From contig CAJUKX010000009.1 in assembly GCA_910586975.1 (NCBI GenBank), positions 26,664-90,663 of the forward strand: a DNA stretch of 64,000 nucleotides, read 5' to 3'. The translations under genes were made by a program, and so were the position numbers. Below the pieces are notes generated by a model. It was not told the DNA's origin. It did no database searches and was given only the letters and a program-made list of their open reading frames with translations. Source of the stretch: an uncultured Muribaculaceae bacterium. Its GTDB lineage: Bacteria; Bacteroidota; Bacteroidia; Bacteroidales; Muribaculaceae. Positions 26,636 through 32,135 of the stretch are shown one piece after another. Every line of letters begins with the position of its first letter. Position 1 is the first letter of the stretch.

Positions 26636-27653
26636 TTTTATTTTTCCTGAAATATGAAGGCGCAAGACATACGCCGGTGAACAAATATATATAATAGCTG
26701 AGCAATCGCCAAATAGTAGCGATTACCAATGCTACCGACAAATTACTGATCAAATCGCCGTAATATGTAGTAAACAACCACTCGCTGACACCGCTTCCGC
26801 CGGGCGTTGGACTAATCATCAGCACTACCCATACCACAAATTGGCGGCCGAAAACAAGCAGACCCGATGCTGCCGGCACGAATCCCCAGAACAGGGAATT
26901 CACCACAAAATATCGCGAGAACCACGATAAGGTAGTAGCGCAGAATACCTCCAACCACCATCTGCGCGAACGGTTTTTAACCCATGCCGAGGTGGTTTTC
27001 ATATTGTTCATCATGTCCTGTGCGCCCTTCTGCCAACGCCTGAGCCAACGCAAGTTGAATAATTTAAGAATCAACTTTTCGAGCCATTCGGGCTTGGCTA
27101 TAATGCCGGTAAACAGAATGGCGCTCCATATCACTATTCCGGCATATACCACCCAAAACACCACTTCGACGCTCTTCATAAGAAGTTCGTCCTGCCCGGT
27201 ACCGAACAGCTCTCTTACCGGAAGTATGAGCACCAGTAATGGACAGAATATTACGAAAAACATCTCGTCAAGCAGCAGTGTGGTGAGTGTAAGAGTAGTG
27301 GCACGGCCTACTGAGATACCCTCTCTGTTAAGATAAAACACCGCCAAAGCGCTGCCACCAACAGCCGAGGGGGTGATAGCCGATGTGAACGCACACATTA
27401 TATCGACCTTCAAAGCCCTGCGCCACGACAAAGAGCCGTCGCAGATGGTTCTGAAACGCCATGTCAAGCCCAAATCGCGCCCTGCCACAAAGACAAGGGC
27501 CAACAAAAAGGCCGCTATTGTACGCCCGTTAATTTGAAGTAAATCCCAGGCCTTGGGATTGAAATCGTCCATAAAAAGCCATATCACCACGGCTATTCCT
27601 ATAACAGCCGGAACGACAGCTTTTATAAAAGTCGATTTCAACTGGGCGTTCAT
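26622..27653 (-). CDS. Lysylphosphatidylglycerol synthase TM-region/UPF0104 membrane protein
   Basis: Integral membrane protein of 343 residues with about eight hydrophobic segments. It shows the features of the flippase-like domain of the MprF/AglD family: SAITPSAVGGSALAVFYLNREG and, later, LMISPTPGGSGVSEW, both glycine-proline rich loops conserved in this group. Its lipid substrate is unknown. Its start overlaps the upstream gene by ATGA. Confidence 0.85.
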   Translation of the reverse strand: MNAQLKSTFIKAVVPAVIGIAVVIWLFMDDFNPKAWDLLQINGRTIAAFLLALVFVAGRDLGLTWRFRTICDGSLSWRRALKVDIMCAFTSAITPSAVGGSALAVFYLNREGISVGRATTLTLTTLLLDEMFFVIFCPLLVLILPVRELFGTGQDELLMKSVEVVFWVVYAGIVIWSAILFTGIIAKPEWLEKLILKLFNLRWLRRWQKGAQDMMNNMKTTSAWVKNRSRRWWLEVFCATTLSWFSRYFVVNSLFWGFVPAASGLLVFGRQFVVWVVLMISPTPGGSGVSEWLFTTYYGDLISNLSVALVIATIWRLLSYYIYLFTGVCLAPSYFRKNKNATD

Positions 27654-28258
27654 CTGCTATGCTGCAATTGATTCAAAAAAGCAGATGTTGCCACTACCGG
27701 GTCGGGTGCGCCGGTTATCGAATCACCCACAGCCACACCGCTGCAACCGTCGGCTATGGCTTCTACGGCCTGCTCAGGCGAAGAAATACCCTGGGCCACT
27801 ACCGGCATCTTTACATCGAGCTTGGCAAGCGAGTCGACAAAAGCCCTGCGCATCTCGCGGGTGAAATTATCGGGAAGGCTCACAAAGTCAACATCGGCAG
27901 GCAAAAGCGAGGGTACTGCCGAGGGGTCTGTCATCTCCACACCTATAACAGCCTCAGGTCCAAGATCTTCGCGAAGAGCCATTGGTGAAGATTCCGGATG
28001 ATTAATGAAGAACTTCCGCGAAAGTCTTACACCATGCAACCCGAGCTGACGGGCCAGCTCAGGATTATCTTCTACGGTAAGAAATACCCCGGCATCCTTG
28101 CACATGTCTACAAGTTCAGGGCCTATGGTATCTCTCAGATTATCTTCTTCAATGCCGTCAAGCGACAGGCTGATCCACTGACAACCGCCCTCTATGGCCA
28201 TCTGTGCAAGTTCGGCCACTGAATAACGGTTGCTTTCGGTAAGTATATATTGCAACAT
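27650..28258 (-). CDS. Thiamine-phosphate synthase-like TIM-barrel protein
   Basis: 202-residue protein of the ThiE-like fold: the start MLQYILTESNRYS, GCQWISLSLDGIEED, LGLHGVRLS and the C-terminal phosphate-binding block VVAQGISSPEQAVEAIADGCSGVAVGDSI match. The usual ThiE pyrophosphate-site sequence is only partly preserved and no other thi gene is near, so a true thiamine role is uncertain. I start at the ATG at 28258. First gene of the five-gene leftward operon; its consensus promoter ends about 20 bases from the predicted prophage end. Confidence 0.72.
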   Translation of the reverse strand: MLQYILTESNRYSVAELAQMAIEGGCQWISLSLDGIEEDNLRDTIGPELVDMCKDAGVFLTVEDNPELARQLGLHGVRLSRKFFINHPESSPMALREDLGPEAVIGVEMTDPSAVPSLLPADVDFVSLPDNFTREMRRAFVDSLAKLDVKMPVVAQGISSPEQAVEAIADGCSGVAVGDSITGAPDPVVATSAFLNQLQHSR

Positions 28259-28300
28259 ATCGTATCTGTTTATTATGATTTTTGCATACTGAATGCAATA

Positions 28301-28332
28301 CAAAGATAGCAATTATTTTGTTACCATTCAAA
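28301..28332 (-). promoter_or_regulatory. Promoter of the ThiE-like/flippase/NfeD/kdsB/M16 operon
   Basis: Minus strand TTTG (28332-28329), 20 bases, then TATCTTTG (28308-28301): exact consensus. It shows that host sequence is intact to at least 28332, so the prophage left end must lie to the right of this. Confidence 0.8.
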
Positions 28333-28453
28333 ACAAAATAAATTTTTGCATGTGAGGGGCACAGAACGAAGCGTATTTGGGTGGGGTTGGCGTATTGGGT
28401 TTGGTTTCAGTTAGTTAGGTGGTCTTTTGTGGGTCTAATCAAAAAAACGAAAC

Positions 28454-28547
28454 GTTTACATTGGTTTACATTTGGTTTACATTTGGGGCTGTTTTAAGGG
28501 GTTTTTGGTTTACATTGGGGTTACCTTAGGTTTACATGGTGTTTACG
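28454..28547 (+). repeat. Helically phased GTTTACA array
   Basis: GTTTACA (often GGTTTACATT) begins at 28454, 28464, 28475, 28508 and 28530, with GTTTACG at 28541 and a degenerate GGTTACC at about 28519. The intervals are 10, 11, 33, 22 and 11 bases, all near multiples of one helical turn, so all copies face the same side of the DNA. It lies between the candidate left end and the first phage gene. No coding frame explains it. The rest of 28,333-28,655 is G/T-rich with no gene seen. Confidence 0.75.
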
Positions 28548-28655
28548 TGTGAGAGCCGGCGAAATGGGGCTCGGGGTGTGCTGTTTGGGGGGTATTGATG
28601 CCGGTGTTTGTGCCGGTTTTTTTGTGGGGTTTTGTAATTTTTATTATTTAAAAAG

Positions 28656-28686
28656 GTTGCAAATAACGGTAATATGTGTATCTTTG
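28656..28686 (+). promoter_or_regulatory. Promoter of the small left-end gene
   Basis: GTTG (28656-28659), 19 bases, then TATCTTTG (28679-28686). The -7 box is perfect and the -33 has one mismatch. Start codon of the small gene is 18 bases downstream. Confidence 0.6.
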
Positions 28687-28703
28687 CGGAAAATTATAAA
28701 CGT

Positions 28704-28940
28704 ATGAGACAGGTAAAAGTGGTACATGTGCATCTGATTGGGAAGCGTAGAGATTTGTATTTCGGGTCTATTGCGGCAATATTTCACCATCTGACGGCTG
28801 AACAGGTGGGATGCGGGTATGATTACCTGCGCCGAGCCGGGTTGAGCGGAGGTGGTACTGTAATTACGAAACGTGCTATAATTAAGCAATCTACGCTGCT
28901 CACAGCCCCACGTGGAGCGATGGACGGGGCAGACGATTGA
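28704..28940 (+). CDS. Small hypothetical phage-end protein
   Basis: 78 residues beginning MRQVKVVHVHLIG. I recall similar short basic proteins beside mobile elements in Bacteroidales, with the pattern FGS-[IV]-AAI followed by T-x-EQ-[VL]-G, here DLYFGSIAAIFHHLTAEQVG; I cannot name a family. It has its own promoter and a hairpin terminator downstream, so it is an independent rightward unit to the left of the repressor gene. Function unknown; expression in the lysogen is likely because it is outside the repressor-controlled operon. Confidence 0.6.
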   Translation: MRQVKVVHVHLIGKRRDLYFGSIAAIFHHLTAEQVGCGYDYLRRAGLSGGGTVITKRAIIKQSTLLTAPRGAMDGADD

Positions 28941-28996
28941 CGGGCTTGAAACGTGGTTATATTGGCCTTTTATGGCCGTTATAATGAATTTAAGGA

Positions 28997-29024
28997 AGGG
29001 GAGCCTCGAGGCACCCCTATTTTA
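28997..29024 (+). terminator. Terminator after the small left-end gene
   Basis: AGGGG (28997-29001) pairs with CCCCT (29014-29018) around the palindrome GCCTCGAGGC (29003-29012), followed by ATTTTA. A compact GC-rich hairpin with a short T run. Confidence 0.6.
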
Positions 29025-29048
29025 TGCCCAAACGGGTCGATTTTTAGG

Positions 29049-29107
29049 GTTAAACTTACTGTTAAACATACAGTTTAGACTTACATTTCTGAAAGTTTAG
29101 ACTTACA
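29049..29107 (+). repeat. Tandem GTTWARAC repeats
   Basis: Four related units: GTTAAACTTACT (29049), GTTAAACATACA (29061), and the exact 14-mer AGTTTAGACTTACA at 29072-29085 and 29094-29107 (22 bases apart). They lie in a 358-base stretch (29,025-29,382) that shows no gene. They could be binding sites for the phage transposase or repressor; the GTTTA element is shared with the phased array at 28454-28547. Confidence 0.5.
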
Positions 29108-29382
29108 CTTTTGGGTTTTTCGGGTGCAAATAGCTGAGGGTGGAAAAATACCGTTTTTTCGAGTTTAGAGGCCAAAAACCGCGTTTCGATATGAAGAAAA
29201 AACCATACCCTTTTCGGTTTGCACATTATTAATATAGCATTAATCAGGCATTTAGGCTCAAAGAAGGGTCGATTTAGGGGGGTAACAGGGGTAAAAAGGG
29301 CGAACCGGGGTATGGACGGAGGGCGGTTTGGTATCCATTTGGTTTCAGTTTGGACATATCCCGGTACTCTCCCATTCGTATC

Positions 29383-29913
29383 TTAATCTGTCGGTGAGAT
29401 TTCCAACTCCTTTGGGATAGTCTGAGAAGAGAGTACATAGTCGTTTTTTTCGCGTTCAAGTTGTTCTACACGTTCCTTGAGCCTTCCTATCTCCTCTGCT
29501 TGAGACCTTATAATATCATCTTTCTCCCTTATTAATGCTAAAAACGGGTCATCCCCACTTAACGAACTAGTTTTCTGTGGCATTGAACTCTCGCTTGGGT
29601 AAATGCTTGTTAAATCATCATCATCTACCCAATATTTTGGCAGGTTTGGATTTTCTCTGAAAATATTGTTGCCTCTACTCATAAGTAGCCATTCCGCAGA
29701 AACTTTATAGAAGTCGCACATTATAGCGAGCATATCAGTTCCGGCTTTCATGCGTCCGTTCAGAATTTCTGAAAATTTTGCTTGTTTTACCCCAAGAGAT
29801 TCAGCCAATGCAGACTTATTGGGGACTAAATTGTGGCGTATAACGGCATTAACCGCCATAATAAAGCGGTTATTTATCTCATCCTTGGATAGTAATTTCT
29901 GAAATAGTTCCAT
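29383..29913 (-). CDS. Phage repressor, helix-turn-helix
   Basis: Protein of 176 residues. The N-terminal 75 residues hold a Cro/C1-like helix-turn-helix (NKSALAESLGVKQAKFSEILNGRM) and the C-terminal 40 a strongly predicted coiled coil (heptads through DDIIRSQAEEIGRLKERVEQ), which would allow multimerisation. I start at the ATG at 29913 (MELFQKLL), where the conserved region begins. Its position, divergent from the early operon next to inverted-repeat operators, fits the lysogenic repressor (Mu c equivalent). It has its own leftward promoter at 29987-30017. Confidence 0.82.
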   Translation of the reverse strand: MELFQKLLSKDEINNRFIMAVNAVIRHNLVPNKSALAESLGVKQAKFSEILNGRMKAGTDMLAIMCDFYKVSAEWLLMSRGNNIFRENPNLPKYWVDDDDLTSIYPSESSMPQKTSSLSGDDPFLALIREKDDIIRSQAEEIGRLKERVEQLEREKNDYVLSSQTIPKELEISPTD

Positions 29914-29953
29914 TTTTTCTGAAATTAATTTGGTTTTATTACAGAATTTCTGT
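29895..29953. promoter_or_regulatory. Repressor operator cluster
   Basis: Three related dyads built from TTTCTG and CAGAAA half-sites: ATTTCTGAAAT (29895-29905), TTTCTGAAAT (29916-29925) and ACAGAATTTCTGT (29941-29953). The first overlaps the start of the repressor gene, the third sits between the two boxes of the rightward early promoter, so a bound repressor would block that promoter and could tune its own gene. Confidence 0.6.
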
Positions 29954-29960
29954 AACTTTG
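29929..29960 (+). promoter_or_regulatory. Rightward early promoter
   Basis: TTTG (29929-29932), 20 bases, TAACTTTG (29953-29960): exact consensus. It would start transcripts near 29964 that run through the early gene, the structured RNA and the transposition genes. An operator dyad lies in the spacer. Confidence 0.75.
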
Positions 29961-29986
29961 CAGCGGGTTCAGTTATGAACCGGTGC

Positions 29987-30017
29987 CAAAGATACGAAAA
30001 AGGCATGATTTTACAAA
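29987..30017 (-). promoter_or_regulatory. Leftward repressor promoter
   Basis: Minus strand TTTG (30017-30014), 19 bases, TATCTTTG (29994-29987). Its start point near 29983 lies only about 20 bases from the rightward start point and the two promoters fire toward each other. Confidence 0.7.
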
Positions 30018-30028
30018 ATTTAAAGATT

Positions 30029-30400
30029 ATGAGAACTGTAAAAGAAATATGCGCTGCAATTGATGAGGCAAAGAAGAAGTTGATGAAAGCTTCCTCAACA
30101 TCAGCCTTGACAAAGAGCATAGATGAACTGAGCCAACTTACATGGAGACTCAGCTTGCATGAGCAGGAACCAAGTGCGAAAGTTGATGTGTGTGTCTTCG
30201 CTACTGCACCAATGAGTGCAAGCGTAGATTCCGCAAAGAAACTCTCAGAACACTATCGACATAAGACTCATATAAAGGCTTGGGAAACCTTAGAGCCGAA
30301 TGAAGTGGTCATATTCCCGGTGGATTACGCCGACCTTATAAAGGTTCTCGGAGACCTTGAGGAATGGGGATACGAGTACCGTGTAGAGAAAAAGGGTTAG
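30029..30400 (+). CDS. Early phage protein of unknown function
   Basis: 123 residues starting MRTVKEICAAIDEAKKK. First gene of the early operon, about 65 bases from the predicted transcript start. The N-terminal third is a lysine-rich helix; the rest has alternating strands (VVIFPVDYADLIKVL). No family recognised. Other in-frame ATGs exist upstream, but this one begins the well-composed coding part. The stop is immediately followed by the structured noncoding region. Confidence 0.6.
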   Translation: MRTVKEICAAIDEAKKKLMKASSTSALTKSIDELSQLTWRLSLHEQEPSAKVDVCVFATAPMSASVDSAKKLSEHYRHKTHIKAWETLEPNEVVIFPVDYADLIKVLGDLEEWGYEYRVEKKG

Positions 30401-30956
30401 ACCCAAGAGAGGGCGATCCTCCGGCGAGAGAGCCGGGAAAGCCGTAAGGCAAAAGATTAAGTCCACATCCCCCGGTAGAAGCTTCCGGGGGAACAAGGGA
30501 GCGAGACAGTAGGGAAATGCCGCCTACAGGGCGCACGGATGAATAAAGAGGAGACAGGCCCGTGTGTACTCGCCAACGGTTGGGGCTTCGCCGCCCCCGC
30601 TCCCGCAAAGATATGAGATGTGTGTGTGGAAAGTTGACAGCCGGGAAAGACCGGCATGGAGACGAGAGGGCCACGGTAATGCCTCGTGGCTGATAACATT
30701 CGAGACCGGGTTGCAGAGTCGCATCTGCCGTCTCCACAACGTGATTAAGAGAATGTTTGAATAATTTAGCTAATAGATTGGTAATGAAGATTGTTTATTG
30801 AGTTTCAAAACAAGGCCAACCCGAGAGGGCACCTGCCGCAGAGGCGGCGAAAAGGACTTCATAGTAGAAATTGTTTTCAAACGGTCGTCCGCCAGTGATG
30901 TCAATGATAATACAGCGTTATTAGGGTTTATAATCCATTAAAGGCGGGACGACAAA
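30401..30956 (+). ncRNA. Candidate large structured RNA
   Basis: About 556 bases without a credible gene, in which hairpins are packed end to end. Visible helices: 30421-30425/30432-30436; a GUAA tetraloop at 30441-30450; an 8-pair hairpin 30468-30475/30485-30492; 30582-30586/30593-30597; a 12-pair long-range helix 30633-30636 + 30657-30664 with 30729-30740 that encloses hairpins 30670-30675/30685-30690 and 30713-30717/30724-30728 and carries a side hairpin 30640-30644/30651-30655; 30791-30796/30808-30813; a GAGA tetraloop at 30820-30829; 30835-30839/30844-30848; and a 10-pair long-range helix 30884-30893/30943-30953 that ends three bases before the tRNA-like element. Transcribed from the early promoter. 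No known class recognised with confidence; the size, phage location and adjacent tRNA-like unit recall GOLLD and ROOL RNAs. Confidence 0.65.
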
Positions 30957-31031
30957 GCGGAGGTAGCTCAAGACGGTAGAGCGGTGTCGTGAGACACATG
31001 GGAGCGGGTTCGAGGCCCGCCCTTCGCACCA
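30957..31031 (+). tRNA. tRNA-like element lacking an anticodon loop
   Basis: Seventy-five bases that match a tRNA at every standard feature but one. Acceptor 30957-30963 pairs with 31021-31027 (one G-U), T8 and A9 follow, D-stem 30966-30969/30979-30982 with A14, GG and A21 in the loop, T-arm 31004-31020 with loop TTCGAGG, variable region of 6, and encoded ACCA. The anticodon arm 30984-30997 is a 5-pair stem closed by the four bases GTGA, a GNRA tetraloop, instead of a 7-base loop. It therefore has no place for an anticodon. It may be the 3' end of the structured RNA just upstream, or a processing signal. Confidence 0.75.
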
Positions 31032-31049
31032 AATATAAAAATAACAAAG

Positions 31050-31268
31050 ATGAAAGCAAAATCAGAACAGAGGACTGCGAAGGCAGTAAAACAGCTACAG
31101 AAGTATCTGGAGCGCAAAACACTGGACATAGGGTTAACGCTCAACGACTATGAGATGACCCACAATGACAGTGAGTGCACCGGCTCAAAGGAGTACAACG
31201 CACTGGTAGCCGGCTACTTTTCGCTGAGAGAGACAATCGAAAAAATGAACAGACAACTAAAAAAGTGA
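31050..31268 (+). CDS. Small basic phage protein
   Basis: 72 residues, mostly helical and lysine rich (MKAKSEQRTAKAVKQLQKYL), with a second helix at the C-terminus (SLRETIEKMNRQLKK). It begins 19 bases after the tRNA-like element and is followed 4 bases later by another small gene. No family recognised. Its position suggests an early function, possibly acting on the RNA before it, but this is a guess. Confidence 0.55.
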   Translation: MKAKSEQRTAKAVKQLQKYLERKTLDIGLTLNDYEMTHNDSECTGSKEYNALVAGYFSLRETIEKMNRQLKK

Positions 31269-31272
31269 GACT

Positions 31273-31431
31273 ATGAAGACAATGACAGTCAAGGCTCTGT
31301 TGGAGACAATATCCTATGAGACCTACATCAAATTAAGAAACAGAGGTAAAATCATTTTGGCCAAGTACGCGCCAAATGCAGAAGTTGATCTTGAACGTTC
31401 GTTTATTCCTCAGCTTCATAAACAGATCTGA
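31273..31431 (+). CDS. Very small phage protein
   Basis: 52 residues starting MKTMTVKALLETISYETYIK, four bases after the previous stop and in the same direction, so coupling is likely. The last 29 bases overlap the end of the converging gene at 31403-31702. No family recognised. The start and tight spacing make it more likely real than chance, but support is modest. Confidence 0.45.
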   Translation: MKTMTVKALLETISYETYIKLRNRGKIILAKYAPNAEVDLERSFIPQLHKQI

Positions 31432-31702
31432 CTTCATCCTTGTAGCCCAATATGACATAACGGTTCACAAGAGCGAATGACTTGATGACATCAAGGAGAT
31501 CGGGAGAGAATACCATGTCGGAGACGTAGCTGATATTGATGGACAGAAGCATAAGATCTTTATCAAAAAAAGATACCTCAGCCCACATTGAGAACGCCTT
31601 GGCAAGACCCTTGGCAGCTTCAACCTCAAAATCACAATCAGGTGAATCCAAGAACTTCTGAAGATTCACAGTTTTGCAGGTATAAAAATCACTATTGTTC
31701 AT
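31403..31702 (-). CDS. Leftward gene inside the early operon, unknown function
   Basis: 99 residues, acidic, with hydrophobic segments (LMLLSINISYVSDMVF, FALVNRYVILGY) but no clear membrane helix. It runs against the early operon and has its own consensus promoter at 31728-31759. A gene of this kind, expressed by itself in the lysogen, is often a moron or exclusion gene; here that is inference only. No family recognised. Confidence 0.62.
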   Translation of the reverse strand: MNNSDFYTCKTVNLQKFLDSPDCDFEVEAAKGLAKAFSMWAEVSFFDKDLMLLSINISYVSDMVFSPDLLDVIKSFALVNRYVILGYKDEVRSVYEAEE

Positions 31703-31727
31703 AATGGTTCAGTATTGAATCAGGGTT

Positions 31728-31759
31728 CAAAGATAATAAAAAACTAAATAAGTTTCAAA
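31728..31759 (-). promoter_or_regulatory. Promoter of the leftward inner gene
   Basis: Minus strand TTTG (31759-31756), 20 bases, TATCTTTG (31735-31728): exact consensus. Its -33 box touches the ATG of the rightward HTH gene at 31759, so a protein bound there could affect both. Confidence 0.72.
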
Positions 31760-32124
31760 TGAAAAAGAATATAGCTGTATCAAAAGAGGCGAGGGAGAAC
31801 ATCGCCAAAGCATTCGGCGTAACGATGCGCACGGTGTGGAATGCACTCAATCTTGAATATCCGGCAACCGACATAATCAAGAGAATCAGGAAGGCGGCAA
31901 AAGAGTCGGGAGGCGTGTACATGGTATCAATTCCGGCCGGTGAAGCGATACACTTCTCAGACGGTACTATGAGAATGGATCTTGAGAACGGAGCCAGCTG
32001 TGAATTCTATCAACAGGACGGCACGGGCCACATATTTTTCAAAGGCCGCGAGGTGGCATCGTTTGAGAATGTCAACGTACCCATGATTTACGAAATACAG
32101 AAACAGGCAGCAGCACTCAGATAA
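31759..32124 (+). CDS. Ner-like helix-turn-helix early regulator
   Basis: 121 residues. The N-terminal half contains a helix-turn-helix (ARENIAKAFGVTMRTVWNALN) followed by a basic helix (IIKRIRKAAKESGG); the C-terminal half is a small strand-rich domain. It is directly upstream of the transposase gene (11 bases), the position of the Ner regulator in Mu. I infer an early regulatory role; family membership is not certain. Confidence 0.65.
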   Translation: MKKNIAVSKEARENIAKAFGVTMRTVWNALNLEYPATDIIKRIRKAAKESGGVYMVSIPAGEAIHFSDGTMRMDLENGASCEFYQQDGTGHIFFKGREVASFENVNVPMIYEIQKQAAALR

Positions 32125-32135
32125 CAGGAAGTGTT

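Larger units (their letters stand above)
28365..28874 (+). other. Candidate transposase-binding sites at the left end
   Basis: The ten-base motif AACGAARCGT occurs at 28365-28374 and 28446-28455, and TACGAAACGT at 28865-28874; an inverted relative (GCGTTTCGAT) is at 29181-29190. Mu transposase end sites also carry a CGAAA core and come as three sites at the left end, the first close to the terminal TG. Here the first motif is about 15 bases inside the predicted TG end. Binding is inference. Confidence 0.4.

Noticed and set aside
28454..28547. CRISPR array from the regular GTTTACA repeats
   Set aside because: The repeat unit is only 7-10 bases and intervals are 10-33 bases; there are no 25-40 base repeats with unique spacers and no cas genes.
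28674..28703. Longer N-terminus for the small left-end gene
   Set aside because: It would start inside the -7 box TATCTTTG; the ATG at 28704 fits the promoter.
30336..30739. Long minus-strand reading frames over the structured RNA
   Set aside because: Rich in proline, serine and arginine as expected from the complement of GC-rich hairpins; three overlapping frames compete and none has a promoter.
30401..30956. Group I or group II intron
   Set aside because: No domain V-type hairpin or group I P3-P7 core was recognised, no intron-encoded reverse transcriptase or homing endonuclease is present, and no interrupted gene flanks it.
30957..31031. Normal tRNA gene
   Set aside because: The anticodon arm has a 4-base loop; shifting the pairing register does not produce a 7-base loop with a 5-pair stem.
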